This document shows, piece by piece, positions 7,376 through 14,391 of a stretch of 22,893 bases of DNA. The notes beneath the pieces were generated by a model. It did no database searches and was not told the DNA's origin. It worked only from the letters and a program-made list of their open reading frames with translations. Position 1 is the stretch's first letter. Every line of letters starts with the position of its first letter. Both the position numbers and the translations under genes were made by a program. The stretch lies in the IMG/VR virus record IMGVR_UViG_3300030007_000022, positions 1 to 22,893 of that record. One strand, written 5' to 3'. The stretch comes from a virus.

Positions 7376-7412
7376 GAAAAAGCCCCGCGAGCTTTTCGGC
7401 TGGCAGGGCTTT
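7376..7412 (-). terminator. Intrinsic terminator after the phosphatase gene
   Basis: On the minus strand, AAAGCCC (7412-7406) pairs with GGGCTTT (7385-7379), with an inner AGC/GCT pair and a run of five Ts. It lies about 90 bp past the stop of the PPP phosphatase gene and directly before the next small gene. Confidence 0.8.
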
Positions 7413-7502
7413 AGGATTCGGTTTTCGTAGTGGCTTCTTCAGCACCACGAACGTCAAGGTACATGAAAAATCCCGGGTATACAACCCCCGCACGAAAATA
7501 TT

Positions 7503-8231
7503 TTAGGCTTCCCACTCTAATTTATTCGGTATCGCCGGGACCGTCTCAAGCGTCGCCAGATCAATGAACGTGAAGTACCCGTTGCGAAAGCACGCTCCGG
7601 TATCGATGTGGTAGACGTTCCCCAAAACGGCCGGCTTCTGGAGCGGCGTATGACCGACGATCACAGCGCGCACATCCTCGACGCCAGATTGATCTTCATT
7701 CTGGATTCGCTCGCGCGACCACATAGCGGCGTCAACTATGGCTCCGTGCATGCGCTTCGAGATATTCGGGTCTTCGAGCGACGTCACGAAATCTGGCCAG
7801 TTCGGGAACGGGCAGTCAGCGTGGACGATGCCAACTAGACCACCCTCAGTCTCGACCTGAATGGCGATCGGCAGGGCGCCAAATGCGTCGCTGAACTGGC
7901 GTTGCACGTCAGGCGTGTTGGCCACATTCCAGCCGCCACCGTTGGCCGTGTAGTTGCCGGCGTCCATGTTCCCGTTCGGCCAGCGGATTGCAAGGTCTTC
8001 GTGATTCCCCTGGACGGCATGGAACCAAGGCTTCGCGATGTACTCCAGCGCGAGTTCGGGATCGGGGCCTCGGTCAACGAGGTCGCCTACGCTAAACAGG
8101 CGATCAATGAGCGGGTCGAAGCCCATGTTGTCCAGTTCGGTCTGGAGCAGGCGGAACATGCCGTGAATGTCCCCGCACGCCCAATCGGTACCTTTTTCAT
8201 TCTTCTCAAATCTCTTAACGTATTGGCTCAC
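7503..8231 (-). CDS. PPP-family serine/threonine protein phosphatase (lambda NinI-like)
   Basis: The PPP signature set is complete: GDIHG (20-24), GDLVDRGP (49-56), QGNHED (74-79), a metal-binding His in GIVHAD (134-139) and VGHTPL (192-197). With 242 residues it matches lambda phosphatase (NinI) in size and layout. It should remove phosphate from proteins using two metal ions in the host cytoplasm. Lambda and related phages carry such an enzyme in the nin region, as here, just past the Q-like gene; its natural target is unknown. I chose a GTG start at 8231 rather than the ATG at 8258: GGGAGG lies five bases before the GTG, and it overlaps the HNH stop as GTGA. A terminator follows the gene. 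Confidence 0.92.
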   Translation of the reverse strand: MSQYVKRFEKNEKGTDWACGDIHGMFRLLQTELDNMGFDPLIDRLFSVGDLVDRGPDPELALEYIAKPWFHAVQGNHEDLAIRWPNGNMDAGNYTANGGGWNVANTPDVQRQFSDAFGALPIAIQVETEGGLVGIVHADCPFPNWPDFVTSLEDPNISKRMHGAIVDAAMWSRERIQNEDQSGVEDVRAVIVGHTPLQKPAVLGNVYHIDTGACFRNGYFTFIDLATLETVPAIPNKLEWEA

Positions 8232-9148
8232 AGAAGCCTCCCATTTTGGTTTGCCCATGCGTCAGGATGTTTGCAACCCTTTTTCAGGTTGCAGTCCGAG
8301 CAGAGCAACTCGATGTTTTCGATCTCGTTGGAGCCGCCCAACACCAACGGCATCCTGTGGTCGCGGTGGAAACGATTGCTAAGTTTGTCTTTGCATGATG
8401 CGCATCGGCCTCTCTGCTTTGCGAAAAGAGAGGAGATTTGCTCGGCCGTGAATCTGCCTACGGCGTTTCGCTTCCTGGCTCGGCGAACGTGTCCATACGC
8501 GTTTCGCTTAGACTGGACGCTTGGATCTGTCAATCTTGGTTTGTCAATGTTCGCGCACCCGCACGATATGACTCGACCGCCAATAAGATCGGTTGACAGA
8601 GAGATTTGTCGCTCCCCGCATTCGCATGCGCATTGCCAGGCCACCCCGTAATGGCCTTTTTCGACTGGGGCGATCGCTAGAAGACGGCCGAACTTTCGTC
8701 CGCTTATGTCCTTCGCATTCTCCCGAGCGGCCCTTTCGGATCGATAGCACCCACAACTGACTGTCGTGCCTTTCTTCAGGTCACCTGGATAGGCCTGAGA
8801 AGTGCTCCCGCAATCGCACATGCATTCCCACTTCTGCCTCTGGCCTCGAATCTTTGGAGCCAGCTTGACTGCCACCAAACGGCCAAATTTCTGGCCCGTT
8901 ATGTCGTCGGGCTTTGAATTTTCACTTGCCAATTCCTTCTTCAGGCATCCGCAACTACGGGTCCGGCCAGAGATGATGTCGCTTTTTGGTCTAACGAGGG
9001 CACTTCCGCAGTCGCATTCGAGACTCCACATGGTCCGTCCGGCTCCCGGAATATCTGCACGCCCAAGCAAACGAAGGCGCCCAAATATTTCCCCCACGGC
9101 GAAATCCCGGCCATCCAGGTTTCTGTCGTAACGTTCGACGTAGCTCAT
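8228..9148 (-). CDS. HNH endonuclease with three tandem zinc-ribbon modules
   Basis: The 306-residue protein has three diverged copies of one module: FGRL..., then CxCG, then SCGC. They lie at about 22-68 (CDCG 45-48, SCGC 65-68), 88-134 (CDCG 111-114, SCGC 131-134) and 153-198 (CECG 175-178, SCGC 195-198). Spacers DDITGQK and DISGRK separate them. A C-terminal HNH domain follows: C249xxC252, HRDHRMPLVLGGS (261-273), NIELL, C283xxC286N287. The modules are the kind that helps phage nucleases read DNA; the HNH cuts. The ATG at 9148 overlaps the upstream stop (ATGA) and follows GGAGG; a longer frame to 9343 is not needed. It is probably a homing endonuclease, perhaps with an unusually long recognition site. 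Confidence 0.85.
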   Translation of the reverse strand: MSYVERYDRNLDGRDFAVGEIFGRLRLLGRADIPGAGRTMWSLECDCGSALVRPKSDIISGRTRSCGCLKKELASENSKPDDITGQKFGRLVAVKLAPKIRGQRQKWECMCDCGSTSQAYPGDLKKGTTVSCGCYRSERAARENAKDISGRKFGRLLAIAPVEKGHYGVAWQCACECGERQISLSTDLIGGRVISCGCANIDKPRLTDPSVQSKRNAYGHVRRARKRNAVGRFTAEQISSLFAKQRGRCASCKDKLSNRFHRDHRMPLVLGGSNEIENIELLCSDCNLKKGCKHPDAWANQNGRLL

Positions 9149-9549
9149 ACCGCCTCCATCACCTTGATAAGTCCGCGCACAACGAATTTGGGGTAGAGCA
9201 GTTCCTTCGATTCCTGATACAGAAGGTGAGATTCTTCGGGAGTCAGTCGCGGATTCGAAAACACTGAATAGCCAGCCCTCTTGTTGCGGAGCGAGGTTTG
9301 AATCGCCGCCCGGTGTTGCCATGTCGGCAGGGCATCGACGCAAACCTCGACCTGCTCCGAGTTCGCCTTCCAGATTTTCGCGTCCGTTTGCTCGGCACGT
9401 TCTTTAGCCGTCAGCAGGGCATCGCTCGACCGATAGTTGCGACATGTCGGATCACAACGCGGACCACTCAGCGCAGGCTGATATGACGCCTGCCATCGAT
9501 GCCATTCAAGCAACAAGGTTTCGACCTGTTCAGACTCATCAAGCGTCAT
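9145..9549 (-). CDS. Possible Q-type late antiterminator/regulator
   Basis: The 134-residue protein begins at an ATG (9549) after a GGGGTG stretch. It contains LLLEWHRWQASYQPALSG (about 12-29), a short cysteine pair (PRCDPTCRNYR), and a helical tail ending in SKELLYPKFVVRGLIKVM. The segment VCVDALPTWQHRAAIQTSLRNK recalls Q- or ArpU-like late regulators, and the position between ninG/early genes and the late genes is where Q lies in lambda-like phages. It is preceded by a near-consensus promoter. The sequence match is from memory and not strong, so Q function is an inference from place and size. It overlaps the HNH start by ATGA. Confidence 0.4.
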   Translation of the reverse strand: MTLDESEQVETLLLEWHRWQASYQPALSGPRCDPTCRNYRSSDALLTAKERAEQTDAKIWKANSEQVEVCVDALPTWQHRAAIQTSLRNKRAGYSVFSNPRLTPEESHLLYQESKELLYPKFVVRGLIKVMEAV

Positions 9550-9585
9550 TTCACACCCCGAACCGTTAGATAAAGCCTGTCCAAA

Positions 9586-9615
9586 ATTATACCACAAATT
9601 AGGACTACAAATCAC
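9586..9615 (-). promoter_or_regulatory. Promoter with perfect, extended -10 before the Q-like gene
   Basis: On the minus strand TGGTATAAT (perfect TATAAT at 9591-9586 with a TGn extension) lies about 37 bp upstream of the ATG at 9549. The -35 is poor (GTGATT or TGATTT, 17-18 bp away), as is common when an extended -10 is present. It sits in the only sizeable gap (9550-9641) of this part of the operon. Confidence 0.6.
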
Positions 9616-9641
9616 TCTACATCGTTGAATCAACTACACTT

Positions 9642-9866
9642 TCATCTCACATCCTCCCTATCGCCCATGCCTAAAAATTTGTAATCAATGCCGCGCTCAC
9701 CCACCTCCCGCGACAGCCTGCGTTCTGCCGCATCCCTGTTTTTGCGGTGGTGGAGGGCGGGTGGCTTTGGTCTGCGCGCGCAATGCCATGCCATCATCAG
9801 GACCATGAACAGGGCCATTGAGATAGCGCCGAGGGCGTAGAAACCTAGGGCGAGGAGGAGGGTCAT
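9642..9866 (-). CDS. Small single-pass membrane protein
   Basis: Starting at the ATG overlapping the previous stop (ATGA at 9866), the 74-residue protein has a strongly hydrophobic segment at residues 1-27 (MTLLLALGFYALGAISMALF ...). A basic, charged cytoplasmic tail follows (about 30-74: CARRPKPPALHHRKNRDAAERR). The frame extends upstream to 9896 but the coupled start is better. Function unknown. It is the last gene of the long coupled early operon. Confidence 0.65.
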   Translation of the reverse strand: MTLLLALGFYALGAISMALFMVLMMAWHCARRPKPPALHHRKNRDAAERRLSREVGERGIDYKFLGMGDREDVR

Positions 9867-10111
9867 GGCTTGGCCTTGGTTTGGGCTTCGCGCCATTTTT
9901 GAATAAACTGTTCCGCCCGCTCTCCGTGTTGCTCGCGCAATCGAGCCTCAATAGTTGCCCTAGCGTCGCTCATAGACTCCGGAGCGCGCTCCGCTACCAT
10001 TTCTTTCCAATGAACTTGCGTGAAAAGATGGGCCTCGGTGTAAAACAAATCGTGTTCGCCATTTGCTTTGTACATTTCCAGCATAGCGAGGTGTTCGTCA
10101 ATGGTGCTCAC
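9863..10111 (-). CDS. Hypothetical protein, 82 residues
   Basis: It begins at a GTG overlapping the Ea22-like stop (GTGA), with AAAGGA upstream. The protein is soluble and helical, rich in Glu, Ala and Met (EHLAMLEMYKANGEHD, then HWKEMVAERAP). It has no cysteines or membrane segment. I recognise no family. It is coupled on both sides in the early operon. Confidence 0.6.
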   Translation of the reverse strand: MSTIDEHLAMLEMYKANGEHDLFYTEAHLFTQVHWKEMVAERAPESMSDARATIEARLREQHGERAEQFIQKWREAQTKAKP

Positions 10112-10488
10112 AGTTTTTCCTTTGCCCGCGCAGCGTCTATGGATTGGTCTAGATCGATATCATTGATAACCAGGTTATCCGGAACAAGCCCGACGAATAA
10201 TCCACCCATGTCTATGGTGTCGAGATCGCGTCGGCGCAGCCACCGATACCGCTCTGCATCCTCCCGCAGTCGCCGCACCTCTGCTACAAGCTCAAGGATT
10301 GCGGTGGGGTTGGCGGCGGCACAGTAGGCGGCATCTTCATCCCATGCGAAATATCCCTCGTACCCATACTCGCCTTTGATGAGTGGCTGTCCAAGGGAGC
10401 CGACCAAATCACCATCGCCGCCATCGGTCCATGGCCCCTCACTCGCCGCCTTCGCCAGCCTCTCAAGTTCATCGAGATTGATGGACAC
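10108..10488 (-). CDS. Ea22-like (Ead) phage protein
   Basis: The 126-residue protein shows the layout of Ea22/Ead-like proteins. An N-terminal LDELERLAKAASEGPW block is followed by a variable loop, DAAYCAAANPTAILELVAEVRRL (about 52-74), and a variable tail. Such proteins are common in the early regions of lambdoid and Burkholderia phages; the function is unknown. The start is a GTG at 10488, preceded by GAGG and seven bases after the stop of the 45-residue membrane protein. Confidence 0.7.
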   Translation of the reverse strand: MSINLDELERLAKAASEGPWTDGGDGDLVGSLGQPLIKGEYGYEGYFAWDEDAAYCAAANPTAILELVAEVRRLREDAERYRWLRRRDLDTIDMGGLFVGLVPDNLVINDIDLDQSIDAARAKEKL

Positions 10489-10495
10489 GCCGGCC

Positions 10496-10633
10496 TCACT
10501 GATAGTTGATAGCGAAATAAATCACATAGAACCACGAGAACATCCCGTGCAAGATGGCCCACCAGATGCTGTGCCATTTCGCGTAACTCATTACGATCGC
10601 AAGAGCAGAGCCGAAACTGATACCTTCTTTCAT
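10496..10633 (-). CDS. Small membrane protein, 45 residues
   Basis: The ATG overlaps the ninG stop (ATGA). The peptide (MKEGISFGSALAIVMSYAKW, then HSIWWAILHGMFSWFYVIYF) has hydrophobic, aromatic-rich stretches at about 5-17 and 23-43, so it probably spans the membrane once or twice. Tiny tryptophan-rich membrane proteins of this type are frequent in betaproteobacterial phages; role unknown. Good coupling and a full-length hydrophobic composition argue that it is real. Confidence 0.7.
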   Translation of the reverse strand: MKEGISFGSALAIVMSYAKWHSIWWAILHGMFSWFYVIYFAINYQ

Positions 10634-11235
10634 GCTATTTCCTCTTCAAGTTGATTGGCTACTTCCCTCTTCATCTCCCGCACCTTCGCCCGGTAGTGAG
10701 CTTTCATTTCGATGATTTCGGCGATTGTGAGTTTTAGAGGTTCGTGCGGACCCTCCAGGCGCTCGACTTCGGCGAGACCGATCTTCTTCACCAGGTTCAC
10801 CCGATATGCCACCAAGAAGCCGGATTGATGGCGGTTGCACGGTAGACACTGCTTATGGACGTTAGCCGCGTCAAACCGGATGGCCGGGCTCGAACCGCGA
10901 GACAAATAATGCCCCGCGTCCCATTGCCCGCGCCACGTTGCCGGGCGGCCACACGAGATGCACGGTAACGCCGCATCCCTGAGTCTGATGAATGCATTGA
11001 ACGCCGCCTGCAATTCCTTCAGATGCGCGCCGCGAGTCTTTGCCTTCTCTAAAGCCTCGCGGAGGGATTTGCGCTCGATCTTCGCTGCCCTCGCTTGCTT
11101 CGCTGCTTTTTCTTTCGCTGTGAGCGCGATCGCACAGGGGACGCTGCATACTTTGGCCATGCTGCTCATGGGCGTATAAACGCAGCCGCACTGTCTGCAC
11201 TTGCGGGGCTTGATTGAGGCGCGAGCTATTCCCAT
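10630..11235 (-). CDS. ninG: NinG/Rap-like recombination protein
   Basis: NinG (Rap) of lambda promotes recombination by binding branched DNA. The 201-residue protein has an N-terminal zinc motif C13xxC16 ... C30xxxC34, a basic helical middle (KEKAAKQARAAKIERKSL), and an HNH-like module: C92xxC95, QWDAGHYLSRGSSPAIRFD (104-122), C130xxC133N134. This matches the NinG family in order and length. The ATG at 11235 overlaps the previous gene by 10 bp with AGGTGA upstream; the frame extends to 11304 without a better start. Position in the early operon before the Q-like gene matches lambda's nin region. Confidence 0.9.
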   Translation of the reverse strand: MGIARASIKPRKCRQCGCVYTPMSSMAKVCSVPCAIALTAKEKAAKQARAAKIERKSLREALEKAKTRGAHLKELQAAFNAFIRLRDAALPCISCGRPATWRGQWDAGHYLSRGSSPAIRFDAANVHKQCLPCNRHQSGFLVAYRVNLVKKIGLAEVERLEGPHEPLKLTIAEIIEMKAHYRAKVREMKREVANQLEEEIA

Positions 11236-11522
11236 CCCGTCACCTGATAATGGTTGCCGACGATGTGCTGAAGGATGGGTTTCTTCTCTTCTTCCCAGAT
11301 GCACTCGCCAGCCTCGTTTAGACGCTCACCGCCTTGTGCCCAGCGCGTGACGGCATGCCAGAAGGGCGAGCGTTCGCCGGGTTGCTTGTCGGCCGGATCA
11401 CCTTGGCGATTCAGCACGGCAGGTCCGCAGTGCGGATGCATTTCGAACGTCCAGCGCTTGCCCTTGGCGTCGGTGATATGACGGGTCGGTCCAGCCCATG
11501 AAATGTGAAGGAAGTCGTTCAT
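11226..11522 (-). CDS. Conserved hypothetical phage protein, 98 residues
   Basis: The protein (MNDFLHISWAGPTRHITDA ... RWTFEMHPHCGPAVLNRQGDP) looks like a small soluble beta-rich domain. It has conserved-looking His, Trp and Cys residues and an acidic C-terminal half (AGECIWEEEKKP). It resembles proteins I have seen in Burkholderia phages but has no assigned function. Its start overlaps the stop of the 115-residue gene (ATGA). Confidence 0.65.
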   Translation of the reverse strand: MNDFLHISWAGPTRHITDAKGKRWTFEMHPHCGPAVLNRQGDPADKQPGERSPFWHAVTRWAQGGERLNEAGECIWEEEKKPILQHIVGNHYQVTGWE

Positions 11523-11866
11523 AGATTCCTCGCTTCCGCGCGCCGCGTACTCTCAATGGTCCTCCAGGCTTCAATCTTCGCCTCTGCTGCCACCATCAGC
11601 CAGCGCAATGCCTCTTCCTTCTCGGTGGCCTGCTGCAGCGCTGCGAGCACTTCGATATAGCCATCGTCGGCGTAGGCCTCCCTTTCCTGAATGGCAGCCG
11701 TCTTGTGTCCGCGAATCTCGGCGGCGCGCATCAGCAATGCCTTCTTGCTCTTGCGGAAATTTTCGAGGTAGACGCGTTGGGCCTTGGCGTTGGCGTAGGG
11801 CTGTGCATTATCTCGAATGAAGTCCAACGCGCGAAAGATGTTGATCTGGCTGTCGTCGTCGCTCAT
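11519..11866 (-). CDS. Conserved hypothetical phage protein, helical, 115 residues
   Basis: Almost entirely helical and probably coiled-coil (residues about 25-112: AKAQRVYLENFRKSKKAL, EIRGHKTAAIQEREAYADD, ALQQATEKEEALRWLMVAAE). The pattern with RKSKKALLM, AAIQEREAYA and ALRWLMVAAEAKIE is common to a family of short phage early proteins of unknown role. Coupled by ATGA to the cytosine methyltransferase above it and to the 98-residue gene below. Confidence 0.65.
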   Translation of the reverse strand: MSDDDSQINIFRALDFIRDNAQPYANAKAQRVYLENFRKSKKALLMRAAEIRGHKTAAIQEREAYADDGYIEVLAALQQATEKEEALRWLMVAAEAKIEAWRTIESTRRAEARNL

Positions 11867-13110
11867 GCTGCTTCCTTTGCAAAAAGACCGTCTACCAGTT
11901 GAATGCGATTGCCGATATGGCGCATGACGTTGACGGCCATGCTGTTCCCGATCGCCTTATATCGGTTTCCATCTGCCGCGCGCTTGCCGCGAAAATCAAC
12001 GTTCGTGTACGAGTCCGGGAAGCCCTGCAAGCGCTCGCACTCCATGGGCGTAAGGCGTCGCACGGCGTACTCGGTAGCTACATGCATGTCGCTTTGCTTC
12101 GCCATCGTCGGCGCAGGCATGCCGGGCTCGACGCGCGAGCGATTTGTCTTGCTGGTGATCTGCTGAAGATCGAAGGCAACGGCCTGCACTTCAGCTCGCG
12201 CTTCTATCGTGTATGCGATGCCTGGTTGCACGCCAACGCCATCAGGGCCACTAGCGGGGTTCTCGCGCGTCGCGGTCGCCTGAATTGCGTATGAGACGGG
12301 GACCAACGGCGTGCCGCGCCCGGTTCCGTCTTCGGATGCATCGAAGCCTTCAGCCCGCAATGAGTGGGCGACGAGCAGTGTTTCCGTCTCGGCGTCGATG
12401 CGCTGGTTCGATGTGGTGAGAGCTCGTGCGACGCCCGGAATCAATCCTCCGTCGCACTCGAAATCGGTTCCGAGTCCGCCACCGCCTTTAGTGCGCGCGC
12501 TAAGGGTAGGGGCAATTCCTTGCGCCGCTTCGCGGCGCGGCGCAGGATGCCCGAGCAGGCTTTCGCGCTCAAAAAGTACCGCTGCGGCACGTCGCCAGTC
12601 TCCAAGATATCCGACAACGAACACACGCCGGCGTCGTTGAGGGACGGCGCGAGAGTGTGATTCCACTCGGACGTATTGAGCGTCAAGAACGCGGTAGGCG
12701 AACCCATACCCGAGTTCTGCCAGCCCTCCGAGGAGGGTTCCAAAATCCCGTCCACCGTTTGATGACAGGACGCCGGGGACGTTTTCCCATACCAGCCAGC
12801 GGGGAGCGTAGCGCTCAGCAATGGCAAGATAGGTGAGCATGAGGTTGCCACGAGGATCAGCCAGTCCCTTTCGTAATCCGGCGACGCTGAAGCTCTGGCA
12901 GGGAGTTCCTCCGACGAGAAGATCGAGAGTTGCATCGGGCCATTCCTTGAATTTGGTCATGTCGCCCATGTTGGGGACGATCGGGTAATGATGGGCCAAC
13001 ACAGCAGACGGAAATGGCTCGATCTCGCTAAGAAACTGAGCGCGCCATCCGAGCGGATGCCAGGCGCAGCTTGCGGCCTCGATTCCACTGCAAACGGAAC
13101 CGTATCTCAT
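11863..13110 (-). CDS. DNA (cytosine-5) methyltransferase
   Basis: All main C5-methyltransferase motifs are readable in the 415 residues: motif I SVCSGIEAAS (5-14), motif IV GGTPCQSFS (67-75) with catalytic Cys71, motif VI WENVPG (108-113), motif VIII QRRRRVFVVG (158-167), and motif X RYKAIGNSMAV near the C-terminus. It transfers a methyl group from SAM to cytosine; the target recognition region between motifs VIII and IX is long (about residues 170-360), and the site cannot be predicted. No restriction endonuclease is nearby, so it is probably an orphan enzyme that protects phage DNA from host restriction. Coupled on both sides by ATGA. Confidence 0.95.
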   Translation of the reverse strand: MRYGSVCSGIEAASCAWHPLGWRAQFLSEIEPFPSAVLAHHYPIVPNMGDMTKFKEWPDATLDLLVGGTPCQSFSVAGLRKGLADPRGNLMLTYLAIAERYAPRWLVWENVPGVLSSNGGRDFGTLLGGLAELGYGFAYRVLDAQYVRVESHSRAVPQRRRRVFVVGYLGDWRRAAAVLFERESLLGHPAPRREAAQGIAPTLSARTKGGGGLGTDFECDGGLIPGVARALTTSNQRIDAETETLLVAHSLRAEGFDASEDGTGRGTPLVPVSYAIQATATRENPASGPDGVGVQPGIAYTIEARAEVQAVAFDLQQITSKTNRSRVEPGMPAPTMAKQSDMHVATEYAVRRLTPMECERLQGFPDSYTNVDFRGKRAADGNRYKAIGNSMAVNVMRHIGNRIQLVDGLFAKEAA

Positions 13111-13817
13111 GACTGACCCACCCCCGCCTTCGCATCCCTTGCAGCCTTAGCCCGAACCTCGGTGTTGAGGGTGGATTGGTTGCTGTCGGCGATCAGCCGT
13201 GCATCTGTTTCGCGTGCGGCGTGGGTGGTCATGGCGGTGTCGGCGATCGAATAGTGTTTCGGATCTTTGTCGGCGTGCAATGCCTTCAGTCGCGCAACGT
13301 GCGGCGTCAGCGCATCCAGCATTTCGAGATAGCCCCCAGCCACCATGCGGTCGTCGTTCAGCTTGCCAGCAGCTTGTGCGTCGACCAGGATGGCGAGACA
13401 GGCGAGAGCGTGTGCGAAGTGGGGCAGACCGCTATCGACATCGTTGTCCTGACCTTCGAACCACTTGGCCAGGTGTCTCTGTGCGGCGTCCACATAGATC
13501 GAAGCGCGCACGCCAGCGACGCGCCAGTTCGAGCGGCCATACTTGAGCATGCCATCGAGTAGGCCAAGGGAACCCATTGCAGAGGCGGTAGCGGGCCAGA
13601 GGTGGAGCGGTAGCTTTCCGCTTCCCACGATGTCTTTAGGGTTGCTTGGCTTCATTTCGCTTTCCCGCGTCCAGCGCAGTTCCGACATGCGAAACATCAT
13701 GTGCCTGCCGTCATCCATGGCAACGCATGCGAGATCCCCATCCAAGCGCGTAACAATGCCTTTCCCTGCGCCGTGGATATCCGTTACCAGACTACCCGGC
13801 AAAATTTCCTCTTTCAC
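13107..13817 (-). CDS. dATP/dGTP diphosphohydrolase-like protein (DUF5664 type)
   Basis: Residues about 58-150 form the domain named for phage dATP/dGTP diphosphohydrolases: NPKDIVGSGKLPLHLWPATA (59-78), LDGMLKYGRSNWR (87-99), ASIYVDAAQRHLAKWFEGQD (105-124) and DSGLPHFAHALACLAILVDA (128-147). The helices carry the Asp/Glu/His pattern of MazG-like all-alpha nucleotide hydrolases. Residues 1-52 look like a small beta-barrel (GSLVTDIHGAGKGIVTRLDG ...), an unusual extra head; Met55 (13655) would be the start of a domain-only form. The GTG start at 13817 overlaps the DUF4406 stop. Role inferred: adjusting dNTP pools during replication. Whether it hydrolyses nucleotides is unproven. Confidence 0.75.
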   Translation of the reverse strand: MKEEILPGSLVTDIHGAGKGIVTRLDGDLACVAMDDGRHMMFRMSELRWTRESEMKPSNPKDIVGSGKLPLHLWPATASAMGSLGLLDGMLKYGRSNWRVAGVRASIYVDAAQRHLAKWFEGQDNDVDSGLPHFAHALACLAILVDAQAAGKLNDDRMVAGGYLEMLDALTPHVARLKALHADKDPKHYSIADTAMTTHAARETDARLIADSNQSTLNTEVRAKAARDAKAGVGQS

Positions 13818-14125
13818 GCTGACTCCGATACCAGGTCTTCAATGTTGTGAAAAGCCATCCCCATGCGCTTGGCCGCGATCTTTTCCATCGTTGCACCGTC
13901 CGAGGCTTCATGACCGGGGAGCAGGGCGATTGCGGTGCACCCACGCATCGCTTCAAGGTCTGCGACGATGCACGTCAGCCAGTCAGTGCCTGGATCGGGG
14001 TTCACGTCCACCGGGTTGACGACTTCCCAACCAAGAGAGCGCAAACGTGCTGCTGCCTCGTTGAAAGCAGGAAAGTTCAAATCCGGCTTGCCAGTCATAG
14101 GGCCGGACACGTACACCTTCTTCAT
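13814..14125 (-). CDS. DUF4406 protein (nucleoside 2-deoxyribosyltransferase-like)
   Basis: The 103-residue protein starts with KKVYVSGPMTG (2-12) and ends with LLPGHEASDGATMEKIAAKRMGM (68-90). These are the two signature blocks of the deoxyribosyltransferase-like Rossmann fold found in phage DUF4406 proteins. The family is linked to base exchange on deoxynucleosides, but the phage members are mostly untested. It sits between two methyltransferase genes and next to the dNTP diphosphohydrolase-like gene, so a part in nucleotide metabolism is plausible. Coupled by ATGA and GTGA. Confidence 0.8.
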   Translation of the reverse strand: MKKVYVSGPMTGKPDLNFPAFNEAAARLRSLGWEVVNPVDVNPDPGTDWLTCIVADLEAMRGCTAIALLPGHEASDGATMEKIAAKRMGMAFHNIEDLVSESA

Positions 14126-14391
14126 TTGGATTTCTCCTTATCCGAAAGCAAATCCCAAAAGTTCTCATCAACGAAAGCAGATATCGCTGGATCGATCGAC
14201 ACCTGCGAATTCACAATCTCAGCCGCAACTTGCACCGCCGGCCCATCCACAGCAACGAACTGGGCTAGTGCTGCAGATTGAAGGGCGATGGCTAGGCGTT
14301 TGAAGCGATCTAGACTCGTGTGAATTCCGGCGTCCAGCATGAGGTCGACCAGTTCAGCGGTCGTGTATCCGATTACTGTGGGTATGGTCAT
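14122..14391 (-). CDS. Hypothetical protein, 89 residues
   Basis: A soluble, alanine- and valine-rich helical protein (MTIPTVIGYTTAELVDLMLD ... DRFKRLAIALQSAALAQFVA) ending in a charged LLSDKEKSK tail. No motif is recognised. It is coupled by ATGA to the adenine-type methyltransferase above and to the DUF4406 gene below, which supports it as a real gene. Confidence 0.6.
   Translation of the reverse strand: MTIPTVIGYTTAELVDLMLDAGIHTSLDRFKRLAIALQSAALAQFVAVDGPAVQVAAEIVNSQVSIDPAISAFVDENFWDLLSDKEKSK

Noticed and set aside
7902-8651. Plus-strand open frame of 249 codons
   Set aside because: Antisense to the PPP phosphatase and the HNH gene; composition is unlike the real genes.
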